Shown: positions 33,633 through 45,550 of the stretch, piece after piece | How the letters are laid out: each line of letters starts with the position of its first letter | Numbering within the stretch: position 1 is the first letter of the stretch | Source: Brevibacillus ruminantium | Lineage (GTDB): Bacteria > Bacillota > Bacilli > Brevibacillales > Brevibacillaceae | Length of the DNA stretch: 64,000 nucleotides | Assembly (NCBI RefSeq): GCF_023746555.1 | Contig: NZ_CP098755.1 | Location: 3,856,501 to 3,920,500 of the forward strand | Direction: 5' to 3' | Made by a program: the position numbers and the translations under genes | The notes under the pieces: model-generated | What the model was told of the DNA's origin: nothing | Database searches by the model: none | The model's input: the letters and a program-made list of their open reading frames with translations, nothing else

Positions 33633-33806
33633 GATGTTCTCCCTTCTGATGCTGCATTTTTCGCGTAACGATGAACGGCGCGTCATCTGTCGAAAGATTA
33701 AAATAATGACTTAAGTATATTATGAGAACTGGTTCATTTACAAGAGTTATCCGAAGGAATACTTCCTATAGGTATATGGTGCTGGATGTAAACGGGGGCT
33801 GGGAAG

Positions 33807-33836
33807 TTGCTGTTTGCCATTCATGTGACCTATAAT
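33807..33836 (+). promoter_or_regulatory. Candidate sigma-A promoter of the YoaP-like gene
   Basis: TTGCTG, 18-base spacer, TATAAT, on the plus strand 112 bases before the start codon. The rest of the roughly 315-base gap between the symporter and this gene shows no other gene. Confidence 0.5.
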
Positions 33837-33947
33837 TTGTATTGAACGTATAATGAAGGAAGAAATTTTTACGAATGCATCAACTGGAGAGCTTCTATTA
33901 TTCAACGGACAATCTGTATTCTGTCTTGTTGTGGTGAGGTTGAGGAT

Positions 33948-34709
33948 ATGGGATACATTCAAATCACAAAAGCCAACATCGAAACGGAACACATCTGCTG
34001 TGCATTAGGCGCAAAACAATACGAGAATGCGGTAATCGAAAAAAAGAAATGGCTGACGGAACGAATGGATGAAGGATTGGTGTTTTACCGTCTGGATGAA
34101 CGCGCGAAAGTTTTTATTGAATTTATACCCGCTGAGATGGCGTGGGTTCCTGTTCAAGCGCCCAATTATATGTATATCAATTGTTTATGGGTTTCCGGGC
34201 GGTATAAGAAGAATGGGCATGCAGCGCAATTGTTGCATTATTGCAAAGAAGATGCGATGAAACGCGGCATGGATGGAATTGTCCACATCGTCGGAAAGAA
34301 AAATTACCCGTATCTAAGCGAGAAATCTTTCTTCGAACACATGGGTTTTACATTAGTAGACCAAGCAGAACCCTATTTCCAATTAATGGCATTGAAGTGG
34401 AATGAACAAGCTGTCGTACCCTCTTTTTCAAAGCAGGGCATAACTTCTCCCCGGGATGAGGGCGTATGCATCTATTACACAGCGCAATGTCCCTTTGCTG
34501 TCGGTATGCTTGAAGAGCTGAGAAAGGTAGCGGAAAAGAGAAATGTCCCCTTTCACGCTTACCAGATCACGACAAAAGAAGAAGCACAACACTCACCGCT
34601 CATCTGGACAACCTTTGGTCTGTTTTATAATGGCGAATTCATTACACACGAAATATGGAGTGCAAACAAATTTGACCAATTGCTGACAAAACGGTTAGAG
34701 AAAGAATGA
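33948..34709 (+). CDS. YoaP-like GNAT acetyltransferase with thioredoxin-like C-terminus
   Basis: 253 residues. The N-terminal GNAT domain has the acetyl-CoA loop VSGRYKKNGHAAQLL (83-95). The C-terminal half resembles the YoaP domain, with YTAQCPFAVGM around Cys181, like the reactive cysteine of a glutaredoxin-type fold. B. subtilis YoaP (251 residues) has the same two-part layout and no clear role. Single-gene unit, with AGGTTGAGGAT before the ATG and a terminator 6 bases after the stop. Confidence 0.85.
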   Translation: MGYIQITKANIETEHICCALGAKQYENAVIEKKKWLTERMDEGLVFYRLDERAKVFIEFIPAEMAWVPVQAPNYMYINCLWVSGRYKKNGHAAQLLHYCKEDAMKRGMDGIVHIVGKKNYPYLSEKSFFEHMGFTLVDQAEPYFQLMALKWNEQAVVPSFSKQGITSPRDEGVCIYYTAQCPFAVGMLEELRKVAEKRNVPFHAYQITTKEEAQHSPLIWTTFGLFYNGEFITHEIWSANKFDQLLTKRLEKE

Positions 34710-34715
34710 TTTGAT

Positions 34716-34767
34716 AAAAAACAACCCTGTTGATTGGCTGAACGCCGCCCATTCAGGGTTGTTTTTT
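34716..34767. terminator. Bidirectional terminator between the YoaP-like gene and leuB
   Basis: 14-base perfect stem AAAAAACAACCCTG/CAGGGTTGTTTTTT between convergent genes. Confidence 0.92.
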
Positions 34768-34776
34768 CTTTAAATC

Positions 34777-35877
34777 TTATTGAGCAATGGCGTTTCCGGA
34801 AAGAGCTTCGCAAACCAGTCGACCCATTTCTTTGGTGCCAATCGCTTTGCTTCTGTCTGCGGCGATATCGCCAGTGCGATAACCTGCTTCCAATACGGAC
34901 CATACCGCACGTTCAACCGCTTCTGCTGCCTCATCCATTCCAAAGGAGAGACGAAGCATCATGGCTGCAGACAGGATCGTCGCCAATGGATTGGCAATCC
35001 CTTGACCAGCGATGTCCGGTGCAGAGCCGTGAACCGGCTCGTAGAGGCCAAAGCTGCCTTCAGCAAGGCTGGCAGATGCCAGCATCCCGATGGAACCTGT
35101 CAACATGGCAGCCTGATCGCTCAAAATATCGCCAAACATATTTTCCGTCACGATTACGTCAAATTGCTTCGGTGCCCGGACGAGCTGCATGGCGCAAGCA
35201 TCAACCAGCATGTGTGAAAGCTCGACGTCCGGATAATCGGCCGCGACGCGCTCCGTCACTTTGCGCCAGAGACGAGAGCTTTCCAGTACATTGGCCTTGT
35301 CGACCGAAACGAGGCGTTTTTGCCGCTTCCGAGCTACATCAAAGCCGACGCGGACAATCCGCTCAATCTCATTTTCATGATAGATGCATTGATCTTCCGC
35401 TACTTCGCCATTTGGTCCGTCATAACGTTTTTTCTCACCGAAGTAAATGCCGCCTGTCAATTCGCGAACGACGATCAGATCAACGTCCGATACGACTTCC
35501 GGCTTCAGTGAGGAAGCCTCGACCATCGAGGAATGCATCGTGGCAGGACGAATGTTGGCAAACAAGCCAAGCGCCTTGCGAATGCCGAGCAGTCCTGTTT
35601 CCGGACGAAGATGTCCGGGGTTCTGATCCCATTTGGGACCGCCCACGGCACCCAGCATCACAGCATCTGCTTCTTTGGAAATGGCAATGGTCTCTTCCGG
35701 CAGCGGCGTGCCATCCGTATCGATAGCGATTCCGCCGATGCGACCGTATTTGAACTCAAATGTGACTCCTTCGCGTTTCTCCACCAGAGAAAGAACTTTG
35801 ACAGCTTCCTCCATGATTTCCGGACCGATTCCATCTCCCGGGAGAACGGCGATGCGATAGGTTTTTTTCATCTTCAT
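34777..35877 (-). CDS. leuB: 3-isopropylmalate dehydrogenase
   Basis: 366 residues. [11 protein letters not shown] opens the isocitrate/isopropylmalate dehydrogenase fold, and [16 protein letters not shown] plus [32 protein letters not shown] hold the substrate and Mg2+ residues; [30 protein letters not shown] closes the NAD site. It oxidises and decarboxylates 3-isopropylmalate in leucine synthesis. Last gene of ilvBHC-leuAB: leuC and leuD, which follow in B. subtilis, are absent from this place. A second ATG at 35871 could also start it. Confidence 0.97.
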   Translation of the reverse strand: MKMKKTYRIAVLPGDGIGPEIMEEAVKVLSLVEKREGVTFEFKYGRIGGIAIDTDGTPLPEETIAISKEADAVMLGAVGGPKWDQNPGHLRPETGLLGIRKALGLFANIRPATMHSSMVEASSLKPEVVSDVDLIVVRELTGGIYFGEKKRYDGPNGEVAEDQCIYHENEIERIVRVGFDVARKRQKRLVSVDKANVLESSRLWRKVTERVAADYPDVELSHMLVDACAMQLVRAPKQFDVIVTENMFGDILSDQAAMLTGSIGMLASASLAEGSFGLYEPVHGSAPDIAGQGIANPLATILSAAMMLRLSFGMDEAAEAVERAVWSVLEAGYRTGDIAADRSKAIGTKEMGRLVCEALSGNAIAQ

Positions 35878-36036
35878 CCCGCTTTTCCTTCATATAATTT
35901 TCTCAGTATGGATTATCGCTAGGTTATGTGCAGGCTGATTTTCTTTTTTCTTTCCACCTGCTCCTATCCGTCTCTACGATAAGGCCGTTCCTCTTTGGTC
36001 TCTTCCACTCTATCTTCGTCTCGGCCGGGGAAACAG

Positions 36037-37572
36037 CTAGTTGGCTGCTCCCACCAAGACCTCTCCGCGGCGTTCGAAGATTTTGTTGATCGCCCGGACG
36101 TACGCAATGGCACTAGCCTCCAATACGTCGGTACTTACGCCGCGTCCACTCACCGTCAGGTCTCCCTGCTGCAAGCGAACAAACACTTCACCAAGTGCGT
36201 CCTGCCCTTGTGTGACAGAGAGAATCTTGTAATCGGCGAGGGTAACATCTTCTCCTGTTGCACGATCGATCGCCTTGTAGATGGAGTCGACCGAACCGTT
36301 TCCGCACGCTGCTTCCTCGCATACGGAGCCATCTGCCCGCACCAGTCTTACGCTGGCCGTCGGTACAGAGAGGTTGCCGTAGGAGAGCTGTACCGATTCG
36401 AGACGATACATCTCGGCACCCCGCACCATTTTAGCGTCAACGAGCGCAAGAATATCATCATCGCTGATCTCTTTTTTCTTGTCGCACAATTCTTTAAAAG
36501 CAGCAAAAGCTGTGTCAACCTCTTCCTGCTCCAGATGGTACCCCAGCTCTACCAGCTTTTCTTTAAAAGCATGGCGGCCGGAGTGTTTGCCCAGCACGAG
36601 CTTGTTGGACTTGAAGCCGACGGACTCTGGACGAATAATTTCGTAGGTCGTCGCTTCTTTCAAGACGCCATCCTGGTGAATGCCGGATTCGTGAGCGAAA
36701 GCATTGGCACCGACAACCGCCTTGTTGCCAGGGACGATCATCCCGGTCAAACGACTGACCAACTGACTGGTCCGGGCAATTTCCTTCAGCTGCATTTTAG
36801 TGGTCGCCTGATAGAAGTCTTTGCGTGTCTCCAGCGCCAAAGCTACTTCCTCCAACGCAGCGTTTCCGGCACGTTCACCAATCCCGTTAATGGTGCCTTC
36901 CACCTGGGTCGCTCCTGCTTCGACTGCGGCCAGACTGTTGGCTACAGCCATGCCCAAATCGTCATGGCAGTGACAGCTCAAGCGAACACGTTCGATACCG
37001 GGTACGCGCTCCCGCATTTCACGGAAGATGTTGCCGTATTGCAGCGGGGTCATGTACCCCACCGTGTCAGGAAGGTTGACGGTCGTGGCGCCCGCTTTGA
37101 TGACGGCTGCCACTACCTCCGCCAGGAAGTCGATTTCTGTCCGTGCCGCATCCTCTGCGGAGAACTGCACCTCAGAAAAATATTTCTTGGCATAAGTTAC
37201 AGCTTCTACTGCTTTTTCGACGACTTGCTCCTTCGACATGCGCAGTTTGTGTTCACGGTGAATCGGGGACGTTGCCAAAAAGACGTGGAGGCAGGCGTTT
37301 TGTGCATGGCGCAGCGCTTCGTATGCCTTATCCATATCACTCTTGACGGAGCGTGCAAGACTGACGATTGTGGAATTCTTCACACGTTTCGCTACTTCGG
37401 CCACGGACTTTTGGTCGCCCGGGGAAGCAGCAGCAAAACCTGCCTCAATTCGCGTCACGCCCAGCTTTTCAAGTTGCAGGGCGATCTCCACCTTTTCGTT
37501 CGTGCTGATGTTGACGCCAGGAGACTGTTCCCCGTCGCGCAATGTCGTATCAAAAATCTCAATGGTCCGCAT
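36037..37572 (-). CDS. leuA: 2-isopropylmalate synthase
   Basis: 511 residues. The N-terminal TIM barrel begins [17 protein letters not shown] and includes the metal-binding [19 protein letters not shown] region. A C-terminal leucine-binding regulatory domain follows from about residue 390 ([18 protein letters not shown]). It condenses 2-ketoisovalerate with acetyl-CoA, the first committed step of leucine synthesis, and is normally inhibited by leucine. GGAGGTGGAGAG precedes the ATG. It sits between ilvC and leuB in the operon. Confidence 0.97.
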   Translation of the reverse strand: MRTIEIFDTTLRDGEQSPGVNISTNEKVEIALQLEKLGVTRIEAGFAAASPGDQKSVAEVAKRVKNSTIVSLARSVKSDMDKAYEALRHAQNACLHVFLATSPIHREHKLRMSKEQVVEKAVEAVTYAKKYFSEVQFSAEDAARTEIDFLAEVVAAVIKAGATTVNLPDTVGYMTPLQYGNIFREMRERVPGIERVRLSCHCHDDLGMAVANSLAAVEAGATQVEGTINGIGERAGNAALEEVALALETRKDFYQATTKMQLKEIARTSQLVSRLTGMIVPGNKAVVGANAFAHESGIHQDGVLKEATTYEIIRPESVGFKSNKLVLGKHSGRHAFKEKLVELGYHLEQEEVDTAFAAFKELCDKKKEISDDDILALVDAKMVRGAEMYRLESVQLSYGNLSVPTASVRLVRADGSVCEEAACGNGSVDSIYKAIDRATGEDVTLADYKILSVTQGQDALGEVFVRLQQGDLTVSGRGVSTDVLEASAIAYVRAINKIFERRGEVLVGAAN

Positions 37573-37623
37573 GAACTCTCCACCTCCACAATTTCCTTGT
37601 CCTTCTTATTTAAGTTTCTTCTA

Positions 37624-38643
<1,020 letters not shown>

Positions 38644-38669
38644 TCATCATTATTCTGAATATATTGCCC

Positions 38670-39170
38670 TTACACATTAGCTGGCACAGGCACCACACTG
38701 CGCGCCATCGCCATCGAACCGGTGCGGGTCACTTCAGTAATCCCATAGCTTTCCAGCAAGACCAGCAGGGCGTCGATCTTCTCTGTATCACCCGTGACCT
38801 GGACGATCAGTGAAGCAGGGCCCACGTCGACGATTGTCGCCCGGAAAGGCTCTACAATTGCATTCAGCTCGGCAAGCTGGCTGGGGCTGGCATTTACCTT
38901 GATCAACGCCAATTCCCTCGAGACATAAGCATTTTCACTGAGGTTCGTGACCGTGATGACATCAATCAATTTATATAGCTGCTTCATTAATTGATCGATC
39001 TTCTGCTCGTCTCCCCCTGTGGTGATGATCATCCGGGAGAGACCTGGCTCTTCACTGCCACCGACCGTAATACTGTCGATGTTGAAGCCGCGCTGACCGA
39101 ACAGTGTGGCGACGCGCGTCAGTACGCCGGGTTGGTCGTTGACGAGGATCGCAATCGTATGTCGCTGCAT
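38670..39170 (-). CDS. ilvH: Acetolactate synthase small (regulatory) subunit
   Basis: 166 residues. The N-terminal ACT domain (AILVNDQPGVLTRVATLFGQRGFNIDS) binds valine for feedback inhibition, and the C-terminal domain (EPFRATIVDVGPASLIVQVTGD) completes the family. It activates and confers valine sensitivity on the IlvB subunit. The ATG follows the ilvB stop codon with no spacing, so it is translationally coupled. Confidence 0.96.
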   Translation of the reverse strand: MQRHTIAILVNDQPGVLTRVATLFGQRGFNIDSITVGGSEEPGLSRMIITTGGDEQKIDQLMKQLYKLIDVITVTNLSENAYVSRELALIKVNASPSQLAELNAIVEPFRATIVDVGPASLIVQVTGDTEKIDALLVLLESYGITEVTRTGSMAMARSVVPVPANV

Positions 39171-40907
39171 CTATTCGTCCCCCAATACCATTTGATCTAG
39201 TGTGTTTCCTGCGGCAACCATCGGATAGACGTTTTCCTCCTGAGCGACGCGGAAATCCACTACCACCGGGCCATCGTGCGCGAGTGCTTCTGCCCACACG
39301 GCTTTGGCCTCTTCCGGTGTCGAAGCCCGCAGGCCCTTCACCCCGTATGCCTCAGACAGCTTGACGAAATCAGGACTGCAAGTGAGGTCAATTTGGCTGT
39401 AGCGATTGTCGTAGAACAGCTCTTGCCACTGGCGCACCATGCCGAGACATTGGTTGTTGATGATCGCTACTTTGACCGGTACTTTGTACTGAGACAAAAT
39501 CGCCAGCTCCTGATTGGTCATCTGGAAGCCGCCATCCCCTACTACGGCGATAACTGTGCGGTCAGGATGCGCGATTTGCGCACCGATTGCTGCCGGGAAG
39601 CCGAAGCCCATCGTCCCCAGTCCGCCAGAAGAGAGGAAGGAACGGGTGTGCTTGAACTTGTAGTACTGAGCTGTCCACATCTGATGCTGTCCGACATCCG
39701 TCGTCACGATCGCTTCGCCGTTGGTCGATTGGTACAACAGCTCAATGACTGCTTGCGGCTTCAGGACATCTCCGTCTTTTTTGTAGCTGTACGGGAACTC
39801 CTCCTGCCATTTCTTCAGTTGGTCAATCCATTCTTCTGAGTCGCAGCGCGATACCAGCGGAAGTGCTTTTTTCAGGGTGCTCTTCACATCGCCGGTCACC
39901 TTGATCGCTGTGGAGACGTTTTTGCCCAGCTCGGCCGGATCGATGTCGACGTGAACAATCCGTGCTTTGGGAGCAAATTCTTTGGTTCGTCCCATCGTGA
40001 TCCGGTCGTCGAAGCGCGCTCCGAGGCCGATCACACAGTCTGCATTCAGGAGTGCCTGGTTGGCTGTGTAGCTGCCGTGCATCCCCGGCATTCCCAATGC
40101 GAGCTCATGCACACCCGGGAAACCGCCCAATCCCATGAAGGTGTTGATCACCGGAATCCGTGCTGCCTCCGCGAAGGCAAGCAGTTCCTGGTCTGCACCT
40201 GCCGAGATGATTCCGCCCCCCGCCATGATGACTGGCCGTTTGGATTCGGAAATGGCTTGAACAAAAGCCTGTACTTCTTCATCGGTTGGCTCCACAGCGG
40301 ATTTGTACGCGCGAATCTCGACCTGATCGGGATACGTAAACGGTGCGACTGCGTTGCTTACGTCTTTCGGTATATCGATCAGTACCGGTCCCGGACGGCC
40401 TGTCGTCGCGATATGGAACGCTTCTTTTACGACGCGCGGCAGATCCCGGATGTCTCTGACGAAGTAGCTGTGCTTGGTGATCGGAATCGTGATTCCCGTG
40501 ATATTGGCTTCCTGGAAGGCGTCTGTCCCGATCAAATTCTGAGCGACGTTTCCAGTGATGCAGACCAGCGGAACAGAGTCCATCTGAGCCGTGGCAATTC
40601 CTGTGACCAGGTTGGTAGCCCCAGGACCAGAGGTCGCGATGACCACTCCAGGTTTCCCGGTTGCTCTTGCGTACCCGTCTGCCGCGTGTATCGCACCTTG
40701 CTCGTGACGCGTCAGAATGTGCTTGAAGTAACTCCCATAGAGTGAGTCGTAGATGGGAAGAACCGCACCACCCGGATAACCAAAAATGTACTCGACTTGC
40801 TCCAAGATCAGACAGCGCAGCAGCGTTTCCGCACCTGACACCTCTTCACCGAATTTGACTGGCGGCAAGCCGTTTTTTCCTTGCAATTCGGCGATTTGTA
40901 CACTCAT
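39171..40907 (-). CDS. ilvB: Acetolactate synthase large (catalytic) subunit
   Basis: 578 residues. TPP enzyme with an N-terminal Pyr domain (GGAVLPIYDSLYG, the RHEQGAIHAADGYARATG catalytic glutamate) and a C-terminal TPP-binding domain (VVGDGGFQMTNQELAILSQ, with Mg2+ GDG and NNQCLGMVRQWQELFY). Makes acetolactate or acetohydroxybutyrate from pyruvate, first common step of branched-chain synthesis. The start is ATG at 40907 behind GGAGGAGAG. First gene of the operon, governed by the T-box. Confidence 0.97.
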   Translation of the reverse strand: MSVQIAELQGKNGLPPVKFGEEVSGAETLLRCLILEQVEYIFGYPGGAVLPIYDSLYGSYFKHILTRHEQGAIHAADGYARATGKPGVVIATSGPGATNLVTGIATAQMDSVPLVCITGNVAQNLIGTDAFQEANITGITIPITKHSYFVRDIRDLPRVVKEAFHIATTGRPGPVLIDIPKDVSNAVAPFTYPDQVEIRAYKSAVEPTDEEVQAFVQAISESKRPVIMAGGGIISAGADQELLAFAEAARIPVINTFMGLGGFPGVHELALGMPGMHGSYTANQALLNADCVIGLGARFDDRITMGRTKEFAPKARIVHVDIDPAELGKNVSTAIKVTGDVKSTLKKALPLVSRCDSEEWIDQLKKWQEEFPYSYKKDGDVLKPQAVIELLYQSTNGEAIVTTDVGQHQMWTAQYYKFKHTRSFLSSGGLGTMGFGFPAAIGAQIAHPDRTVIAVVGDGGFQMTNQELAILSQYKVPVKVAIINNQCLGMVRQWQELFYDNRYSQIDLTCSPDFVKLSEAYGVKGLRASTPEEAKAVWAEALAHDGPVVVDFRVAQEENVYPMVAAGNTLDQMVLGDE

Positions 40908-40974
40908 CTTTCTCTCCTCCTCCCACGGTCTCTTCATGCATTGAAAAAACCTATTGGCTAATAGAAAAACCCTT

Positions 40975-41306
40975 TCGCCCCGACACGGTTTTCTTTTCCA
41001 TGTCTGTTTGGGGCGAAAGGGTTCGCGGTACCACCCAACTTCATCGGCGCCTCACGGTCAGCCGATCTCAGCCAGTCGATTGAAGACTGCAACACGTTAA
41101 CGCGTGTCAGACGGCCCAACCTACTAATCACTTTGGCGGAAGCGACTTTCAGCTGGACGGCTCGAAGGCGAGCAATGCTCCACATTCTTTGCCCAGTTCT
41201 CAGCATCCTGGGCTCTCTGTTAAAGAAGAGGCGGGCACCATCCTTGTCATGGCCGGTTTATAGCAATATTTTTAATATTTTATTTTTGTCTGAAAATAAA
41301 GTGTTA
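40975..41306 (-). promoter_or_regulatory. T-box leader of the ilv-leu operon
   Basis: The minus strand carries GGGTGGTACCGCG followed by a CCCTTTCGCCCC ... GGGGCGAAAGGG terminator with a T run near 40975. A CTC triplet (41171-41173, minus strand) inside a candidate specifier loop would fit leucine, as in B. subtilis, but I could not fold Stem I to confirm it. Confidence 0.88.
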
Positions 41307-41312
41307 CGTCTG

Positions 41313-41341
41313 ATTATAGCCACGTGCCCAAGGGGTGTCAA
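41313..41341 (-). promoter_or_regulatory. Consensus sigma-A promoter of ilv-leu
   Basis: TTGACA, 17-base spacer, TATAAT: a perfect consensus on the minus strand, immediately upstream of the T-box leader. Confidence 0.95.
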
Positions 41342-41522
41342 CGAGATAAAAAACATTTTGCCGGACTTTCGTCCGAACGAATGATCAGTCAAAATCCCCT
41401 TTTCCTTGCCGTTTTTTCATGTAAGCGGATACATCATTCTTTCAAAATTACGAGACCGATGTCCCATTTTTTTGTGTCTGGAAACAGCTTGGCTGTTTAT
41501 TGCTTCCGTCGGTCATGAAAAA

Positions 41523-41543
41523 AAGTCCGGGTATCCCGGACTT
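41523..41543 (-). terminator. Terminator after sat
   Basis: AAGTCCGGG/CCCGGACTT stem followed on the minus strand by TTTTTTTCATG. The 180 bases between here and the ilv promoter show no gene. Confidence 0.9.
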
Positions 41544-41589
41544 CCCTCCACTGTTTTTGCTCGGCTTTACTTCCAGATTTTTCATCATA

Positions 41590-42780
41590 TTACAATTTTG
41601 CCCCTTTTCTTTCCGCCATTCCCTGGATCAAGATTTTGGCTACCTCGGGGCGGGAAAATTCTGGTGGTGGTGTGATCCCCTCCTTCAGCATTTCCCTTAC
41701 CTTCGTGCCGGACAGTGTGACATGCTTTTCCCCCGGATGCGGGCAGGTTTTGCTCGTGGCCATTCCCTGACAGACGGTGCAGTAAAAGCTATGTTCAAAA
41801 AAGAGCAGTTCGATGCCCAACTCTCCTGGCAAAAACTCGGAGAAAATATGTTGGGCGTCATAGGTGCCGTAGTAATCACCGACACCTGCGTGATCCCGGC
41901 CAACAATAAAATGCGTGCAGCCGTAATTTTTCCGAACCAATGCGTGAAACACGGCTTCCCGCGGACCAGCATACCTCATGGCTGCCGGAAAGGAACCCAA
42001 AAAGACGCGGTCCTGCGGATAGTATTGTGCCAGCAGCGCCTGATAGCTTTCCATACGCACAGCGGCCGGGACATCGTCTGCCTTTGTCTCCCCCATAAGC
42101 GGATTGAGGAACAGGCCATCGACGATCTCCAAAGCCGTTTTTTGAATGTATTCATGGGCTCGGTGGACGGGATTGCGTGTTTGAAAGCCGACGATAGATT
42201 TCCAGCCTTTTTTCTTGAAAACCTCCCTCGTTTCGGCAGGTGTGTAATAGGTTTCCGCGAACAGCGCGGGAATCAGTCGTTTCTGGACAGATATCGGCCC
42301 CCCGAGATAGAGATCCGGTTTCTCAAAGAGCTTTTTTACACCGGGATGATTGGCATCACTCGTCCGAAATACATGTAAGGCTTCTCGCCTTTTATCCGGC
42401 TTGTAGATACTTTCCACTGTCATGAGGGCGATCATTGTCCCGTCCTCATCAGCAAGCAGGACCTCCTCCCCGATCCTGACATCGCCATACGCCGCTTCGT
42501 CGACAGCCAGCGTCACAGGAAGCGGCCAGATGATGCCGTTTTGCAAACGCATATTATCCACGACTGTCTCATAATCAGTCTCTCCAAGGAAGCCGGTCAG
42601 GGGTGAAAAAGCGCCGATGGCGATACATTCTATGTCCGACTGGGTCCAGCGATCTACCGTAACGACCCGGCGATTTGCTTTTGATGCCAAAAGCTCCGTC
42701 GACTCTGTCAGACGATTGATCAAAATGCCGCCGTGGGGCAGGCTGGTGATGGTCATGTTGTTTTCGCTCCCTTGGCTCAT
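41590..42780 (-). CDS. sat: Sulfate adenylyltransferase (ATP sulfurylase)
   Basis: 396 residues. [16 protein letters not shown] is the HxxH ATP-binding signature, and [22 protein letters not shown]-type residues and the [21 protein letters not shown] zinc-like knuckle complete the family pattern. It makes adenosine 5'-phosphosulfate (APS) from sulfate and ATP. Its first codon overlaps the cysH stop in an ATGA, favouring the 42780 start, although AAGGGAGCG before the ATG at 42756 is also possible. In operon with cysH. Confidence 0.95.
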   Translation of the reverse strand: MSQGSENNMTITSLPHGGILINRLTESTELLASKANRRVVTVDRWTQSDIECIAIGAFSPLTGFLGETDYETVVDNMRLQNGIIWPLPVTLAVDEAAYGDVRIGEEVLLADEDGTMIALMTVESIYKPDKRREALHVFRTSDANHPGVKKLFEKPDLYLGGPISVQKRLIPALFAETYYTPAETREVFKKKGWKSIVGFQTRNPVHRAHEYIQKTALEIVDGLFLNPLMGETKADDVPAAVRMESYQALLAQYYPQDRVFLGSFPAAMRYAGPREAVFHALVRKNYGCTHFIVGRDHAGVGDYYGTYDAQHIFSEFLPGELGIELLFFEHSFYCTVCQGMATSKTCPHPGEKHVTLSGTKVREMLKEGITPPPEFSRPEVAKILIQGMAERKGAKL

Positions 42781-43478
42781 TTATGCAGGCCGCATTCGGT
42801 CTTGTCAAACCCACTCCACCGTCCTGCCCGGGGGTCTTCACCCGGCGCGACTGGACGTGTGCATACGCTGCAGCCAATGCTGGGGTAATGCCGATCATGC
42901 AACGGATTGTAAATGACGTCGTTCGTTCGTATATACGACCATACCTGCTCGCGGGTCCAATCAGCCAACGGGTTCAGTTTGACCAACTGGAACTTCTCAT
43001 CCCACTCCACTTTTTTGGCGTTCGCCCTCGTTGGTGCCTGCTCCCGTCGAATCCCTGTAATCCACGCGCTATATTTCGAAAGAATTTCTGTCAGCGGCTC
43101 AACTTTGCGGAGCTGGCAGCAGAGATTCGGTTCCCTTTCCCACAGCTTTTCGCCATACGCAGCTTCTTGTTCTTCGAGACTGAGCTTTGGCAGCACCTGA
43201 ATAAACGACATCCCGTAGCGCTCTTCCAGGCGATCTTTGGTCTCCAACGTCTCTGGAAAATGCTTGCCCGTGTCGAGGTAGAAGATCGGGGTCTGCGGGG
43301 CAAGCTGGTGGAGCATGTCGATCAACACCACGTCCTCTGCTCCAAAACTGGATGCCAATATGATATCTGTTCCGAATTGTTCCACTCCCCAGGCGATCAC
43401 GTCCTGCGGCTGCTTGTTTTCCAGTCGATAAGCAGTCAGGTTCAGCTCTTCTCTGGAAAACCTCCCGTGATAGGTCAT
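42777..43478 (-). CDS. cysH: APS/PAPS reductase (phosphoadenylyl-sulfate reductase family)
   Basis: 233 residues. [13 protein letters not shown] is the PP-loop; [11 protein letters not shown] the substrate region. The cysteines CC at 120-121 and CSVC at 203-206 bind a 4Fe-4S cluster, the signature of APS-using (plant/Bacillus-type) reductases; Cys229 in TECGLHK is the catalytic thiol. It reduces APS to sulfite. The ATG at 43478 follows AAGGGAGAG. It comes before sat, and sat makes its substrate. Confidence 0.94.
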   Translation of the reverse strand: MTYHGRFSREELNLTAYRLENKQPQDVIAWGVEQFGTDIILASSFGAEDVVLIDMLHQLAPQTPIFYLDTGKHFPETLETKDRLEERYGMSFIQVLPKLSLEEQEAAYGEKLWEREPNLCCQLRKVEPLTEILSKYSAWITGIRREQAPTRANAKKVEWDEKFQLVKLNPLADWTREQVWSYIRTNDVIYNPLHDRHYPSIGCSVCTRPVAPGEDPRAGRWSGFDKTECGLHK

Positions 43479-43599
43479 GCGGGTACTCTCCCTTCCTGCT
43501 AGACTTCCCCATATCATATGAGGGAGGGGCGCAAGTGGATATATGTCCCCTAAACATTTGCCTATACAACCCGTGTGAGCCCCGGAAATGAAGTAAAAA

Positions 43600-43639
43600 A
43601 AGCGCGCTGATGGATCAAAGATATCTCCAAGCAGCGCTT
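43600..43639 (-). terminator. Terminator after the small secreted protein gene
   Basis: On the minus strand AAGCGCTG ... CAGCGCgCTTTTTTT hairpin and T run. Confidence 0.7.
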
Positions 43640-43750
43640 ACTTTCTGAGAAAAACGTCCCGTACCTCGGGGAAGGATCAAATTCTCATGTTTTTCGAATT
43701 GCCGCATTGACGCATGCGGTCTGCAACTGGGCTGTCGTCACGGTGTTCCC

Positions 43751-43996
43751 TTACTTGTCAGAAACGCCACTTTCTATGGGCGCAAAGAAATGGACGGCTG
43801 GGGCTGCCTGCACAGTAGTCGTCGTTTGGACAGTCGGCTGACTCTGGACGGTTGGATTCGCCTTCCCGAGAACTCCCATCGGCGGGGCAACATAGGCTCC
43901 ATCGTTCTCAGTCTCTTTGGCAAATGCCCCTGTCGCCAGAACCGCAGAGCTTGCTACAGCCAAAAGACCAACCATCATCCATTTTCCTGTTTTCAT
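43751..43996 (-). CDS. Small secreted protein with T/V/Q-rich tail
   Basis: 81 residues with an N-terminal signal peptide (MKTGKWMMVGLLAVASSAVLATGAFA) ending in AFA and a low-complexity mature part of PTVQ/TTTVQ/APAV units. The ATG at 43996 follows GGAGTG; longer starts lack a site. There is no family I recognise. It is followed by a terminator, so it is a single gene. Confidence 0.6.
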   Translation of the reverse strand: MKTGKWMMVGLLAVASSAVLATGAFAKETENDGAYVAPPMGVLGKANPTVQSQPTVQTTTTVQAAPAVHFFAPIESGVSDK

Positions 43997-44227
43997 CTCA
44001 AAACACTCCAATCCAAGATTTGTTCTTTACGCTCTTATCGTAACGGACCTGGCCGAACACTCGAAACGGACGCGCGATGGGTTTTCTTTCCATCCTGAGA
44101 CGGAACCGTTTGCTGGATTGAGGTCGGAGAGAGACTGGTGTTGTCAGTCATAGCCGTTTTTCACAAAGAAAGCCTGCGAAGTGAACGAACTGGGAGAAAG
44201 TTTCATCTACTGCTCAAAAAAAAAGAA

Positions 44228-44264
44228 AAAAACCGGCCATCCTCTAACGGGAAGACCGGTTTTT
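44228..44264 (-). terminator. Terminator of infC-rpmI-rplT
   Basis: On the minus strand AAAAACCGG ... CCGGTTTTT stem with a T-rich tail after the rplT stop. Confidence 0.85.
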
Positions 44265-44273
44265 ACACGCTAA

Positions 44274-44633
44274 TTACGCGTTCAGTTTGCCTTTTGCTAC
44301 AGCAGCCAGCTCGTTGAATGCCACTTTGTCATTCACAGCCAGGTCAGCCAGCATTTTGCGGTTTACTTCAACGCCAGCCACTTTCAGGCCGTGCATCAGA
44401 CGGCTGTAGGACAGGCCGTTCATGCGAGCTTGTGCGTTGATACGAGTGATCCACAGTTTGCGGAAATCACGTTTTTTCTGACGACGGTCGCGGTACGCGT
44501 ACATCAGGGATTTCATTACCTGTGCGTTCGCGGATTTAAACAGGCGATGTTTGGAACCGAAGTAACCTTTCGCCAGCTTCAGGATTTTTTTATGACGACG
44601 GCGTGAAACAATGCCACCTTTTACTCTTGGCAT
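44274..44633 (-). CDS. rplT: 50S ribosomal protein L20
   Basis: 119 residues, the exact family length: [19 protein letters not shown] start, [22 protein letters not shown] core. L20 is an early assembly protein on 23S rRNA and also the repressor that binds the operon's own leader. ATG at 44633, AGGAGGAG upstream. Third gene of infC-rpmI-rplT. Confidence 0.97.
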   Translation of the reverse strand: MPRVKGGIVSRRRHKKILKLAKGYFGSKHRLFKSANAQVMKSLMYAYRDRRQKKRDFRKLWITRINAQARMNGLSYSRLMHGLKVAGVEVNRKMLADLAVNDKVAFNELAAVAKGKLNA

Positions 44634-44778
44634 ACTAAACTCCTCCTGATATTCCAGCATGGCGGCCGGATGCAAACGGCAGCGTGCAGACTCGGGATGC
44701 GGGCCTGTTTACGCGATCACTGCAAGGGCGCTTAGGGAGCACATGCTGAGAAATGTGTTTGTTGGTTCAAAAGACTTT

Positions 44779-44976
44779 TTACAGATACGTAACCAGTTGC
44801 TCGATGCGTTTTTGGTCGCCTTTGGATACCAGAGCGCCTTTGCGCAGGTGGCGCTTCGCTTTGGTGGACTTGTTGGCGAACAAGTGGCTGGTGTATGCGT
44901 GATCACGCTTCAACTGACCGGAGCCGGTTTTTTTGAAACGTTTTGCAGCGCCTCTGTGAGTTTTCATTTTCGGCAT
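44779..44976 (-). CDS. rpmI: 50S ribosomal protein L35
   Basis: 65 residues: [24 protein letters not shown] start and [20 protein letters not shown] end, the complete family pattern. Basic 50S protein. Between infC and rplT in the classical operon. ATG at 44976 with GGAGGA upstream. Confidence 0.97.
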   Translation of the reverse strand: MPKMKTHRGAAKRFKKTGSGQLKRDHAYTSHLFANKSTKAKRHLRKGALVSKGDQKRIEQLVTYL

Positions 44977-45031
44977 AGTAGTAAATCCTCCTGTCCTAAA
45001 CTGCTGATTCGAGGCAGCGTGGCCTCAACTT

Positions 45032-45550
45032 TTACTTTTCCGCTTTCGGCACCATAATCATGATCATGCTGCGTCCTTCGATCTTCGGCTTGCGCTCTGG
45101 AGCGGCAATATCCTCGCAAAGGGTCGCAACACGTTCCAAGACTTGTTGCCCGATCTCGGAGTGAGTGATTTCACGTCCACGGAAGCGGATGGAGCACTTC
45201 ACTTTGTGCTGATCTTCCAAAAACTTGCGGACGTTGCGAAGCTTCGTTTGAAAATCGTGTTCCTCGATGTTGGAAGAAAAACGGACTTCTTTCAACTCGA
45301 TAATTTTCTGGTTGCGACGAGCTTCCTTCTCCTTTTTTGCCTGTTCGTACTTGAACTTGCCGTAGTCCATGATGCGACATACCGGCGGCTTCGCAGTAGG
45401 AGCAACGTTCACCAGATCAAGATCAGCCTCCTGCGCAATACGCAGAGCTTCTTTAATGGGCACGACTCCCAACTGGCTCCCGTCTGATCCAATCAAACGG
45501 ACTTCACGGGCACGAATCGCTTCGTTCACTATCAGTTGATCCTTGCTAAT
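45032..45550 (-). CDS. infC: Translation initiation factor IF-3 with AUU start
   Basis: 172 residues beginning [21 protein letters not shown], matching IF-3 of Bacillus. The start codon is ATT at 45550: GGAGGT lies 7 bases upstream, and any ATG/GTG in frame would add residues not found in the family. An AUU start lets IF-3, which rejects poor start codons, limit its own synthesis. The N-domain, linker and C-domain ([15 protein letters not shown]) are intact. IF-3 keeps 30S subunits free and checks initiator tRNA. Confidence 0.95.
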   Translation of the reverse strand: MSKDQLIVNEAIRAREVRLIGSDGSQLGVVPIKEALRIAQEADLDLVNVAPTAKPPVCRIMDYGKFKYEQAKKEKEARRNQKIIELKEVRFSSNIEEHDFQTKLRNVRKFLEDQHKVKCSIRFRGREITHSEIGQQVLERVATLCEDIAAPERKPKIEGRSMIMIMVPKAEK